Below are positions 1 to 7,930 of a stretch of 64,000 nucleotides of DNA, in pieces. The notes under the pieces were generated by a model that worked only from the letters and a program-made list of their open reading frames with translations, did no database searches and had not been told where the DNA came from. The position numbers were made by a program, and so were the translations under genes. Numbering within the stretch: the first letter of the stretch is position 1; each line of letters begins with the position of its first letter. This stretch comes from Halobacillus locisalis (GTDB taxonomy: Bacteria > Bacillota > Bacilli > Bacillales > Halobacillaceae), in contig NZ_JACEFG010000003.1 in assembly GCF_013694105.1 (NCBI RefSeq), positions 124,001-188,000 of the forward strand, written 5' to 3'.

Positions 1-1461
1 GAACAAGTGAAAGAAGAAGATCCACTGCAGGCGCTCGATTTGACAGAACAAGCAACACAATCAGCCTACGACGGATACTATTATTCTCTGTCCTCTGAAG
101 TAGGGGAACAGCGTGCGGTTTGGTATCGTCCAGAAGAAAAGGATTTGGACGATGTGAGAACGACACTTGATCGCATGGAGAAAGCAGGATTCAACTCGCT
201 TTATCTTGAAACGACGTTCTGGGGATATACCATATTCCCAAGTGAAACGATGGAAGCGTATGGTCTCCCGAAACAGCACCCTAATTTTGCTGACAAGACG
301 TACGGGGATTACGGTTCAGATATTTTGAAGGCTTTTGTGGAGGAAGGGAAGAAGCGAGGCATTACCGTGCAGTCATGGACAGACGGATTCATGGTCGGGC
401 ACATCAGCCTCGGAGTATCTCCTCAATTTGAGGTCTATCCAGAATGGACAGCGGTGCAGCGCAATGACGAAACAGGAACAATCGGGACGGATTCGAAGAG
501 CAACTATTATTGGCTCGATATTGCCAACCCAGACGTGCAGGAATTCATGTTGGAGGTTTATGAAGAGCAGCAGAAAAACTATGATATCACGGGATTGAAT
601 ATCGACTATATGCGCTATCCGCATCATTCTTTTGAAGAGAGTTATAGCTTCAGTGATTCGAACAGAAATCGCTTTGAAGAAGTGTATGGAGTTGATCCGA
701 TGGAATTAGATGAATCGGATGATCTATGGGAAGAGTGGGAAGCGTGGTTACGTGAACAGGAGAATGAATTCGTTGACAAACTACATGACCAAAGTAACGC
801 GATAGATCCCTCCTTCATGCTTACCGCTACACCTGAACCTGGTGCAGAGGCTACGTTGATCAGTGACTGGGTGGACGATATCGATGGCGTTATCCCTCAA
901 GCCTATGGTCATGATTTCAAGAGCATTCAAGCGACAGTTCAAGCAAGCAAGGAACTGACACCAGATTCGATGATGTATTATACGGGAATCTATTCCTTCT
1001 ATCATCATTTGAGCGAAAAGGCAGCGGTTGAAGATGTTCGAGCAGCGGCATATGGTACTTCAGGTGTAAATATGTTCGCCTTTGGTCAAGCCAGTGCCCC
1101 TTCCGTTGATGCTTTAGGAAAAGGACCTTGGAGAGAAGCGGCGGTCAACCCTGGTGAAACACCGAAAGAGGCCGTATTGGCAACAGTGCAACAACTCATT
1201 GACCAAACGAAAACGATCTACATCCCTAAAGGAGCGATTCATCATACAGAAGGGCAAAAGTTGATCAATACGCTTAAGAAGTGGGAAGTCATGATGAAGC
1301 GTCCGGATCATTCATTGAAGTATTCTAAAGTTGAAAAAGAATTGGACAAAACATACGCTGTAATGGAAGGGTTAGACAGCCTGGAACCGATTGTTCGAGA
1401 ACGGATTATGGGCAAGTTGGACCAAAGCGGAAAATGGCTTTACTACCATTACAACAAGTAG
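1..1461 (+). CDS. Family 10-like glycosyl hydrolase (GHL10/YngK-type), 5' truncated
   Basis: The frame is open from base 1, so the true start lies outside the window; 486 residues are visible. The sequence resembles the DUF187/GHL10 glycosyl hydrolase-like family, a TIM barrel related to B. subtilis YngK. Supporting segments are YLETTFWGY near the start, DIANPDVQEF, then GLNIDYMRYPHH, where the family carries its Asp-containing strand, and DGVIPQAYGHDF. A helical tail of about 100 residues follows the barrel. The natural substrate cannot be read from sequence; cell-wall or exopolysaccharide glycans are the usual guess. A strong terminator follows. I am fairly sure of the fold and unsure of the function. 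Confidence 0.75.
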   Translation, partial: EQVKEEDPLQALDLTEQATQSAYDGYYYSLSSEVGEQRAVWYRPEEKDLDDVRTTLDRMEKAGFNSLYLETTFWGYTIFPSETMEAYGLPKQHPNFADKTYGDYGSDILKAFVEEGKKRGITVQSWTDGFMVGHISLGVSPQFEVYPEWTAVQRNDETGTIGTDSKSNYYWLDIANPDVQEFMLEVYEEQQKNYDITGLNIDYMRYPHHSFEESYSFSDSNRNRFEEVYGVDPMELDESDDLWEEWEAWLREQENEFVDKLHDQSNAIDPSFMLTATPEPGAEATLISDWVDDIDGVIPQAYGHDFKSIQATVQASKELTPDSMMYYTGIYSFYHHLSEKAAVEDVRAAAYGTSGVNMFAFGQASAPSVDALGKGPWREAAVNPGETPKEAVLATVQQLIDQTKTIYIPKGAIHHTEGQKLINTLKKWEVMMKRPDHSLKYSKVEKELDKTYAVMEGLDSLEPIVRERIMGKLDQSGKWLYYHYNK

Positions 1462-1470
1462 ATGATAAGA

Positions 1471-1504
1471 ACAGGTGCCGGATCGACCCCGGCACCTGTT
1501 TTTT
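1471..1504 (+). terminator. Rho-independent terminator of the glycosyl hydrolase gene
   Basis: An 11-bp perfect stem (ACAGGTGCCGG with CCGGCACCTGT) has a 7-nt loop and is followed by a T-run. It starts 9 nt after the stop codon. Confidence 0.9.
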
Positions 1505-1622
1505 AGTGCTTGATTATCTTTTTTCTAGAGATTTTCTTCATATTGTAACTTTACGAGCATTGGTTCGTAGAAAATGTTGAGAGGATTTTTCAGATGAGGT
1601 AAATGGACACAAGGAGGAAACT

Positions 1623-2204
1623 ATGAAGAGAACAATAAAAGTAATATACTTTGCTGCACTGCTGATCATACTGAGTGCCTGCCAGAATCAAATTGACCTT
1701 GAAGTAGAACGAGAACAAGATGGACTGCGATTTTACGAAGATATATCAATAGATGAAGCGTTGGATCAACTGGATTACGATGTGCCCTTGCCGACTACTC
1801 TGCCTTTTGAACAAGGCGATTCAAGGGCGCAAATCTATGAACATATCGATAATCCTGACCGGCAAGGGGTGAAGGTCCGGTATGTGAAAGAAGGCGTAGA
1901 GTTGGATTATAGTTCAAAACGGCCGATGGATGATATCTTTCAATACTTGGACTACACAGTAGCGGGTTATGAAACTGGATTGAAAAGCATTAAAGAGCAC
2001 GAAGACGTTGAAAAAGTAATGTTCGGTGATCAAGAGGTGTACTTCAGTTATTCACCAAGCATCCCGGCAGCTTCACTCCACTGGGCGCGTGACGGGAAAG
2101 GTTACAGCCTATCTTACTTTAATGCTTATGCAAGAGAAGAAGATCCGACTAAGGAACAGTTTGAAGAGATTATGAGAGAGGTCTATCAATCCATAGAGTA
2201 CTAA
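1623..2204 (+). CDS. Putative lipoprotein, function unknown
   Basis: The 193-residue product starts with a basic N-terminus and hydrophobic stretch ending in the lipobox LSAC (Cys at about residue 20), so a lipid-anchored extracytoplasmic protein is expected. The start is fixed by AAGGAGG a few bases upstream. The mature part contains VPLPTTLPFE followed by a mixed alpha/beta region, reminiscent of DUF4367-type extracytoplasmic domains, but I do not claim membership. The next small gene starts 12 nt after the stop, so the two are probably co-transcribed. No function is assigned. Confidence 0.7.
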   Translation: MKRTIKVIYFAALLIILSACQNQIDLEVEREQDGLRFYEDISIDEALDQLDYDVPLPTTLPFEQGDSRAQIYEHIDNPDRQGVKVRYVKEGVELDYSSKRPMDDIFQYLDYTVAGYETGLKSIKEHEDVEKVMFGDQEVYFSYSPSIPAASLHWARDGKGYSLSYFNAYAREEDPTKEQFEEIMREVYQSIEY

Positions 2205-2216
2205 GGGGGATCATAG

Positions 2217-2468
2217 GTGAGTGTATGGATGAATATCATCGAGTGTTTGATCTCGAGTAAAAAGACGGAAGTGTATGTGACATTTAACCGGGAGGAATAT
2301 GTCAAGGTCGCTTCTAAGCTGCAAGGTGCCGTAAAATTCCGGGTAGCGACGACGTCAAATATGTCGTCTTCTCCAATAGGAACATCAGATGAGTACGCGA
2401 CGGAATATAAGTTTTATGTCAAAAAGGAAGATCAACACAAAGCGACGCAAGCTATCCATTCGAAATAA
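2217..2468 (+). CDS. Small hypothetical protein
   Basis: An 83-residue ORF with a GTG start behind an AAGGGGGA ribosome binding site, 12 nt downstream of the lipoprotein gene and ending at a shared terminator. An in-frame ATG lies 4 codons further in. The product has no signal peptide or membrane segment. It reads as one small alpha/beta domain (VYVTFNREEYVKVASKL, then YATEYKFYVKKEDQHKA), a ferredoxin-like pattern of the kind seen in DUF2007-like proteins. I do not recognise the family. The position suggests co-expression with the lipoprotein. Confidence 0.6.
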   Translation: MSVWMNIIECLISSKKTEVYVTFNREEYVKVASKLQGAVKFRVATTSNMSSSPIGTSDEYATEYKFYVKKEDQHKATQAIHSK

Positions 2469-2513
2469 AAAAGGGGAGGTCCGTTGGCATGAGCCAAGCG
2501 ACCTCCCCTTTTT
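2469..2513. terminator. Bidirectional terminator between convergent genes
   Basis: AAAAGGGGAGGT pairs perfectly with ACCTCCCCTTTT, with a secondary inner stem, so both strands give a GC stem followed by T residues. It serves the small hypothetical gene (+) and the beta-helix protein gene (-). Confidence 0.85.
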
Positions 2514-2524
2514 CTGTTACGAGA

Positions 2525-3460
2525 TTAATACTGGTTTCGGCTTCCTTGATCAAGCACTTCGATGTTACCGCGCATATCAAGCTCAGTCTCTTGACTGTTC
2601 TTCGTCAAATGAATGAGGGAGCTTGGATCGTTGACCATATGCGTATCCCAAATCACACCGCTGAACGCGTTGAATTCACCTGTGACGTGAAGAGCGCTCT
2701 TCGTTGCAGCGGACAGTTGGATTTGAAGGTTGGTGAACGAGTTTCCGCTCACTTCGTTCGGAATCGTGATGCTTGATTCCGACCAGATGCCGCGTACGGT
2801 ATCGTCGATCGTAATGTGATCGAAGCTGTTGGCATTCACCCAGCTGTACCCGCCCTCTGCAGGGTCAGCTTGAAGGTGGATTCCTGTGTGGAGTCCAGCC
2901 ATCTTAATATTTTCAAAGTGAAGGTAAGAAATTTCGTGACCGGCCCCGTGAGAGTACAACTCGATTCCTGTACCTTGATTGTTGCCTGTCCAGTTTACGA
3001 TGTTGATATTTTCGAACGTGGAGCGGTGCCATGAATTATAATATTTGTTCGCTCCGTCGAAAGAGAAGACATTGGATTGGAACTTCGTATCGTCAATGGC
3101 GATATAAGCGCCGTCGACACTTGCGTTACGCTCGACATTCAGCACATCCTGGTTTCCGTAAATGACGAGACGGGCGTTGTGTGCGAATTGAAGTTTGACG
3201 TTCTCTTTCAACGTCAGGGTTGAAGAAATATAGTAGTCGCCAGCGGGAACGAAAACCGTTTTGATTTCGTTATTGGATGCCGCGTTGATGGCGTTTTGAA
3301 TTTGTTCGGCATGACTGTCACCTGAAAAATCAGCAACAGACAGACTTTCCGTTTGTTGAGGTGATGCGGCTTGTGTTGTTTCGGATGGTTGATCGAATGC
3401 AACGACGGATAGCAAAGCGATAGCTGCGACAGATACGGCGGACAGAAGAATACGTTTCAT
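2525..3460 (-). CDS. Secreted right-handed beta-helix (pectate-lyase-like) protein
   Basis: The product is 311 residues. The ATG at 3460 is chosen over the in-frame ATG at 3472 because GGAGGT overlaps the upstream codon and is correctly spaced for 3460. A signal peptide (MKRILLSAVSVAAIALLSVV, then an Ala-rich site) predicts secretion. The mature protein begins with the pattern of pectate-lyase/parallel beta-helix folds: DAEQIQ-like helix, KTVFVPAGDYYISSTLTL, then repeated short strands with stacked Asn/His residues (FENINIVNWTG, YLHFENIKMAG, FDHITIDDTVRGI). No catalytic triad can be identified with confidence; a polysaccharide lyase, hydrolase or adhesive role are all possible. It stands alone between two terminators. 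Confidence 0.7.
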   Translation of the reverse strand: MKRILLSAVSVAAIALLSVVAFDQPSETTQAASPQQTESLSVADFSGDSHAEQIQNAINAASNNEIKTVFVPAGDYYISSTLTLKENVKLQFAHNARLVIYGNQDVLNVERNASVDGAYIAIDDTKFQSNVFSFDGANKYYNSWHRSTFENINIVNWTGNNQGTGIELYSHGAGHEISYLHFENIKMAGLHTGIHLQADPAEGGYSWVNANSFDHITIDDTVRGIWSESSITIPNEVSGNSFTNLQIQLSAATKSALHVTGEFNAFSGVIWDTHMVNDPSSLIHLTKNSQETELDMRGNIEVLDQGSRNQY

Positions 3461-3667
3461 TTGGACCTCCATAAATAAGATGTTGAGAAAAAGTGTGCCA
3501 TTCTGCAGAATTCGACTTTATTCATCACAAGTTGAATTGTAGCATTAAACAAAATCTCGGGGTACGGTCCTTTATAAGTAATTTTGTCCATTATAGTAAA
3601 CACCTATGTGGTTTCTTTATCACCCATAATAAACATTTATTGTCATGAAGTGGTAAAAAAACCAGGG

Positions 3668-3709
3668 ACAGGTACTTTGTCTGAAAAGGGGAAAAAGCAA
3701 AGTACCTGT
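3668..3709 (-). terminator. Terminator of the nupC-like gene
   Basis: A 12-bp perfect stem (ACAGGTACTTTG with CAAAGTACCTGT) around an 18-nt loop lies just past the nupC-like stop on the minus strand; a T-run follows on that strand. Confidence 0.8.
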
Positions 3710-3718
3710 TTCGTAGAA

Positions 3719-4909
3719 TTAGATGAACATGGATACGAAAATAGCTGTGATGAAGCTTGCTAGTGTTCCGCCTACAATCGCTTTGAGGCCGAGTTTTGAG
3801 ATTTGGGCTTTCTTCCCTGGAGCTAACGTACCTAAGCCGACAATCAATTGTCCGATGGTCGACAAGTTGGCAAAGTTACAGAGGGCGACCGACATGATGG
3901 CGACCGTCTTCGGCGACAGTTCCCCCATGATTTCCGTAAGACCTGCATAGGCGATGAATTCATTAGCGGCAAGCTTCGAACCAATTAGGGATGCCGCTTG
4001 GAATGCGTCTCCGAACGGAACTCCAATCAGCAGGGCGAAAGGATAGAACAAGTAGCCGAAGATTGTCGCCAAATCTAAATTGGCGAGGCCGAGTATACCA
4101 TCCATCAGCGCTAGAATACTGATGAAGGCAATCAACAGTCCTCCGATGTTCAGGGCGAGCTTCACCCCGTTTACAGCACCATCTGATATGGCTTCGAATA
4201 CGTTGACATGCTCGGACTGGGCCATTTCGACCTTGTCGTTCAGCTCAGATGTTTCGGTTTCTGGCTCTAGTAACTTTGCTATGACCAGGGAGACGAGCGG
4301 TACGCTGAAGATGGAGATGAGTAGATAGTTCAAATCGATGCCCATTTCCACGTAACCGACTAGAATAGCTCCACTCGCAGAAGCGGTTCCTCCTACCATG
4401 ATTGCGAATAATTCCGAACGGGTCATCCGCTCCAAGTAAGGTTTGACGAGTAGCGGCGCTTCGGCAACACCTAGGAAGGTGTTCCCTACAGCACTGAACG
4501 ATTCCACTTTGGATGTCTTTAAGAGCTTGCCGACAACCGTACCTAACAGTTTGACGATCAAAGGCAGCAAGCGAATGTAGTATAAGGCAGAAATCAGAGC
4601 GGATATGAAGATAATGACAGCTAGAACGTTAATGGCGAAAAGAAAGTTGATGTCTGTGTTTTGAAAAAGAGGTCCGAATACAAAGTCGATTCCAGCGGAA
4701 CTATAATCGATGATTCCTTGTACGAATAGAGCGGCTTGTTTTAGAAGGTATTTCCCCCACGCTAAATTGAGCATCGAATAAACGAACAATCCCTCTAGTG
4801 TGAGCCCGACGATGATCGTCTGCCACTTGATGCTTTTCCTATTGCTGCTCAGCAGCCAAGCGAGTGCGATAAGAAGTAGTAATGAGATGATTCCAGTTAG
4901 AAAATTCAT
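3719..4909 (-). CDS. nupC: NupC-type concentrative nucleoside transporter
   Basis: A 396-residue membrane protein of the CNT (NupC) family, which couples nucleoside uptake to H+ or Na+. Visible family features are the N-terminal helices, VGNTFLGVAEAPLLVKPYL (the conserved G-x-E-x-P segment of the nucleoside site), MVGGTASASGAIL, and the C-terminal GFANLSTIGQ-like motif, here CNFANLSTIGQLIVGLG. Its length fits the family. AAGGAGGA sits 6 nt upstream of the ATG. The leader contains a guanine riboswitch and terminator, so expression should fall when guanine is plentiful, pointing to purine nucleoside uptake like B. subtilis NupG. The substrate range is inferred from this regulation. Confidence 0.9.
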   Translation of the reverse strand: MNFLTGIISLLLLIALAWLLSSNRKSIKWQTIIVGLTLEGLFVYSMLNLAWGKYLLKQAALFVQGIIDYSSAGIDFVFGPLFQNTDINFLFAINVLAVIIFISALISALYYIRLLPLIVKLLGTVVGKLLKTSKVESFSAVGNTFLGVAEAPLLVKPYLERMTRSELFAIMVGGTASASGAILVGYVEMGIDLNYLLISIFSVPLVSLVIAKLLEPETETSELNDKVEMAQSEHVNVFEAISDGAVNGVKLALNIGGLLIAFISILALMDGILGLANLDLATIFGYLFYPFALLIGVPFGDAFQAASLIGSKLAANEFIAYAGLTEIMGELSPKTVAIMSVALCNFANLSTIGQLIVGLGTLAPGKKAQISKLGLKAIVGGTLASFITAIFVSMFI

Positions 4910-4977
4910 GATGATTCCTCCTTAAGTAATGGTGGATTCCTTAGTGGAGGTAGTATGACGTCAGACCTCTATGAGTC

Positions 4978-5132
4978 TAAAAAAAATACCTCTTTCCCGA
5001 AAAAGGAAAGAGGTATAGCGGTTCCCCTATAAAGAAGGGTACACGTCATATACGTACTTTCCTTATAGTCCAGCCATTTACGGTAGCCGGGTAGAGACTT
5101 GTGGACCATATTTCCACATTTATATAAGGAAT
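4978..5132 (-). promoter_or_regulatory. Guanine riboswitch with terminator upstream of nupC
   Basis: On the minus strand, the aptamer at 5132-5058 has P1 arms CCTTATA/TATAAGG, P2 and P3 loops of the purine class (ATATGG and CCGTAAA), the junction TCTCTACC, and GGACTAT, which places C at the specificity position 74 (guanine type). About 40 nt downstream, a 12-bp hairpin (4986-5016, ATACCTCTTTCC) is followed by an uninterrupted T-run. Guanine binding should favour this terminator and shut off nupC. Confidence 0.93.
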
Positions 5133-5155
5133 CCGAATAGTTTTGAATGATTGTG

Positions 5156-5184
5156 ATTCTAGCAGTCTCGAGTTGTACTGACAA
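5156..5184 (-). promoter_or_regulatory. SigA-type promoter of nupC, with a possible single PurBox upstream
   Basis: On the minus strand, TTGTCA (5184-5179), a 17-bp spacer and TAGAAT (5161-5156) lie 25 nt before the riboswitch. A PurBox-like CGAACATT lies at 5203-5196. The partner half-site at the usual distance is imperfect (CTCG), so PurR control here is only a possibility. Confidence 0.65.
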
Positions 5185-5292
5185 GTAGTTTCGTCAATGT
5201 TCGAAAATACAAAAAAGTGAAAGCGTATGTCTTTTTTATTAATCAAAACACGAGTGATTGCAGTCACTGAGCAGGTAATCGCGGCATATCGA

Positions 5293-5340
5293 TTGACTTT
5301 CAGCTCAAAATTTATTATATTTATCTTGAAACTGAGATAA
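5293..5340 (+). promoter_or_regulatory. SigA promoter overlapped by an MhqR-like operator
   Basis: TTGACT (5293-5298), a 17-bp spacer and TATATT (5316-5321) form a promoter. Immediately downstream lies a 20-bp inverted repeat, TTATCT-N8-AGATAA (5321-5340). Its ATCT...AGAT arms match the known B. subtilis MhqR box (tATCTcgaAtTCgAGATa). Its position at the transcription start fits repression by blocking polymerase. The MhqR gene itself is not in the window. Confidence 0.65.
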
Positions 5341-5381
5341 TTTTATTGACTATTTCACATAGATCCAATGGAGGGATGAAA

Positions 5382-6359
5382 ATGAACGAATTGAAAGGGA
5401 TTCACCACGTTACAGCCATCACGAGCAGTGCCGAAAAGAACTATGAATTTTTCACTTACATCTTAGGGATGAGGTTGGTGAAGAAAACCGTCAACCAAGA
5501 TGATATTCAAACCTACCATTTATTTTTCGCGGATGATGAAGGGAACGCGGGGACGGATATGACCTTCTTCGATTTTCCTGGCATCCCGAAAGGCTCTCAC
5601 GGAACAAATGAAATCAGCCGTACGTCGTTCCGTGTACCGAGCGACGAGGCGATTGAATATTGGGAGAAGCGCTTCAATCGTTTGGACGTGAAGCACAAGG
5701 GAATCCAAGAGAGATTCGGTAAAAAAGTCCTGCCGTTTGTCGACTTTGATGACCAATCGTATGAGCTGGTATCCGATGAAGGCATTGAGGGCGTTGCGGC
5801 GGGAGTCCCATGGCAAAAAGGACCGGTTCCGTTAGAATACGCGATTACAGGTCTCGGGCCGCTTCATGTCCGTGTAGACAATGTGGAATACTTTAAGAAG
5901 ATGCTGGAAAAAGTCCTCCTGTTCAGAGAACTTGCCCATGAAGGATCCTTTCGTTTGTTCGAGGTCGGGGAAGGTGGAAACGGCGCCCAAGTCATCGTCG
6001 AGTTCAACAATATCCTGCCTCCTGCAAGACAAGGATACGGGACGGTTCACCATGCGGCGTTCCGTGTAGAAGATCGGGAAGCGCTGGACGAGTGGATCGA
6101 GCGCATGCCACAATTCGGATTCCGTACGTCCGGTTATGTGAATCGTCACTATTTCGAGTCACTTTATGTCAACGTAGCTCCGCAAATATTGTTCGAATTC
6201 GCAACAGACGGACCAGGATTCATGGGTGATGAACCGTATGAAACATTAGGAGAAAAGCTTGCTTTGCCACCGATGCTCGAGCCGAAGCGTGAGCAAATCG
6301 AGCAGTCTGTACGCGAAATCGATACTGTAAGAAGCACGATCGATTTTAAAAAAGAATAA
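5382..6359 (+). CDS. mhqO: VOC-family ring-cleaving dioxygenase, MhqO-like
   Basis: The 325-residue protein has two vicinal-oxygen-chelate (glyoxalase/dioxygenase) modules: residues ~1-140, starting GIHHVTAITSSAEKNYEFF, and residues ~150-300 with YGTVHHAAFRV. Likely metal ligands are the His of GIHH, the His of VHHAAF and a C-terminal Glu in ILFEFATDGPGF, the usual type I extradiol set. Length and layout match B. subtilis MhqO/MhqA, which protect against methylhydroquinone and other quinone electrophiles. The ATG at 5382 is preferred because GGAGGG precedes it by 6 nt; an upstream in-frame codon at 5346 lacks a site. The MhqR-like operator upstream supports the assignment. Confidence 0.85.
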   Translation: MNELKGIHHVTAITSSAEKNYEFFTYILGMRLVKKTVNQDDIQTYHLFFADDEGNAGTDMTFFDFPGIPKGSHGTNEISRTSFRVPSDEAIEYWEKRFNRLDVKHKGIQERFGKKVLPFVDFDDQSYELVSDEGIEGVAAGVPWQKGPVPLEYAITGLGPLHVRVDNVEYFKKMLEKVLLFRELAHEGSFRLFEVGEGGNGAQVIVEFNNILPPARQGYGTVHHAAFRVEDREALDEWIERMPQFGFRTSGYVNRHYFESLYVNVAPQILFEFATDGPGFMGDEPYETLGEKLALPPMLEPKREQIEQSVREIDTVRSTIDFKKE

Positions 6360-6369
6360 TGGAATAAAG

Positions 6370-6398
6370 AAGCCCTCTCGATGGACGAGAGGGCTTTA
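6370..6398 (+). terminator. Terminator of the mhqO-like gene
   Basis: An 11-bp perfect stem (AAGCCCTCTCG with CGAGAGGGCTT), a 5-nt loop and a T-rich tail lie 10 nt after the stop. The inverse strand could also serve the convergent Spo0E-like gene. Confidence 0.88.
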
Positions 6399-6412
6399 TT
6401 TGTTCTTTCGTA

Positions 6413-6571
6413 TTATCTATTTACTTGTGGGGATTTCAATTCTGTCCATTTGTTAAGTAGACGATCGAGTTCCTGTGAGAAACGAAGAACTTGATCGTAA
6501 TCTTGTTCACTCAAATAAGAATCATACATTTTCTTTCGTGTCTCTTCGATTTTCTTTTCTAAGCCATTCAC
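6413..6571 (-). CDS. Spo0E-like aspartyl-phosphate phosphatase
   Basis: A 52-residue protein made of two helices, with the family signature SQELDRLL at residues 32-39 preceded by an N-terminal helix (LEKKIEETRKKMYDSY). Members dephosphorylate Spo0A~P and delay sporulation. A GTG at 6571 is chosen over an in-frame ATG at 6613 because GGAGGAG lies just upstream of it and the resulting length matches Spo0E-like proteins; the longer form would add 14 residues rich in His and Tyr. It is monocistronic, with the intergenic region before the MoxR operon behind it. It supports a spore-forming host. Confidence 0.8.
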   Translation of the reverse strand: MNGLEKKIEETRKKMYDSYLSEQDYDQVLRFSQELDRLLNKWTELKSPQVNR

Positions 6572-6877
6572 AGAATAATAACTCTCCTCCACATGATGGT
6601 GTAGTGTGTACATTACCCGAATAAATGTTATTTAAACATAATGTTGTCGAAAAAATTAAAAAAATCTAATTATTTATGACAAAAATCTTTCTACTCTGGT
6701 ATAGAATATGGTATTTTTGAACTGTTGGTTTTTTGGAAACATATTGAAAATCATAGTTATGCTTCATGCCATCCCCTATACTCAAAGGTCTGTTCCGCTT
6801 CCCTGTTCGACAATTTTTTCGCGGCTTCATCCTTGATATGACAGTGTTTTCCTGTAATATCCAGTGGTTCGCATATT

Positions 6878-6906
6878 TTGTCCCATTAGCGGTGATATAG
6901 TATAGT
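6878..6906 (+). promoter_or_regulatory. Probable SigA promoter of the moxR operon
   Basis: TTGTCC, a 17-bp spacer and TATAGT lie about 60 nt before the moxR start. The rest of the 6614-6964 gap shows a second, weaker candidate (ATGACA, 18 bp, TATAGA ending near 6706) and nothing else recognisable. Confidence 0.5.
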
Positions 6907-6964
6907 TAGAATGAGCGTGATAATTCTGAAAATAGTTTGATATAAAAGGGGAGGAGAACATCTG

Positions 6965-7930
6965 ATGTCTCAGCAAACGTTCTTGTTACAACCAAAAATA
7001 TCTGAGGTCATTACAAATATCAATAAAGTAATGATCGGAAAAGAAGAAGCCGCTTTATTAAGCCTCGTCGCGCTTCTCGCAAAGGGTCATGTTCTATTGG
7101 AGGATGTGCCTGGCGTCGGAAAGACGATGCTTGTCAAAACGCTTGCGAAGTCACTCGATTGTGATTTCAAACGGATTCAATTCACTCCGGACTTACTTCC
7201 ATCCGATGTCACGGGTGTTTCGATTTATAATCCGAAAGAAATGGAGTTCGAATTTCGCCCAGGTCCCATTCTTGGAAATGTAGTGCTTGCGGATGAAATC
7301 AACCGTACATCTCCAAAAACGCAGTCCGCTCTATTAGAAGGAATGGAAGAGACGAGCATTACAGTAGATGGGAATACCGTTCCATTAAGTGAACCGTTCT
7401 TTGTCATGGCGACTCAGAACCCGATTGAATATGAAGGGACGTATCCTTTGCCAGAAGCGCAACTCGACCGTTTCTTGTTAAAAATGAAGATGGGTTATCC
7501 GTCAGCTAAACAGGAGATGGAAATGCTCTCCCGTACTTCAGGGGCCCATCCGATTACGACGATTTCCTCCGTCTTAAGCCGTGATGAACTGGTCGGTTTG
7601 CAAAAGGAAGTCGAAGAAGTGTATGTGGATACGACGGTCAACCGTTACATCATTGACCTCATTACAGGAACCCGTGAGCATGACAGCGTCTACTTAGGTG
7701 TCAGTCCTCGTGGATCGATTTCCCTCATGAAAGCAGCGAAAGCCTACGCATTCATTCACGACCGTGATTATGTTGTGCCCGATGATGTGCAGTACTTGGC
7801 TCCTTTCGTTCTTGCGCACCGTATGATTCTAACGTCAGAAGCTCGTTTTGAAGGGACGACAGCTGAGACGATCATCGAAGGGTTGCTTTCTTCCACATCG
7901 ATTCCTGTGAAGAGGAACATCGGTGAATGA
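6965..7930 (+). CDS. MoxR-family AAA+ ATPase (YeaC-like)
   Basis: The 321-residue protein has Walker A DVPGVGKT at residues 47-54, Walker [10 protein letters not shown] at 105-113, sensor [11 protein letters not shown], and the C-terminal lid with VSPRGS, all typical of MoxR ATPases. These act as chaperone-like remodelers together with DUF58 and transglutaminase partners encoded beside them. GGGGAGGAG precedes the ATG. The stop codon overlaps the start of the DUF58 gene (ATGA), so translation is probably coupled. B. subtilis has the same set (yeaC-yeaD-yebA) just before guaA. The client is unknown. Confidence 0.93.
   Translation: MSQQTFLLQPKISEVITNINKVMIGKEEAALLSLVALLAKGHVLLEDVPGVGKTMLVKTLAKSLDCDFKRIQFTPDLLPSDVTGVSIYNPKEMEFEFRPGPILGNVVLADEINRTSPKTQSALLEGMEETSITVDGNTVPLSEPFFVMATQNPIEYEGTYPLPEAQLDRFLLKMKMGYPSAKQEMEMLSRTSGAHPITTISSVLSRDELVGLQKEVEEVYVDTTVNRYIIDLITGTREHDSVYLGVSPRGSISLMKAAKAYAFIHDRDYVVPDDVQYLAPFVLAHRMILTSEARFEGTTAETIIEGLLSSTSIPVKRNIGE

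Noticed and set aside
5046-5267. 73-codon reverse ORF upstream of nupC
   Set aside because: It runs through the promoter and guanine aptamer, whose structure explains the sequence.
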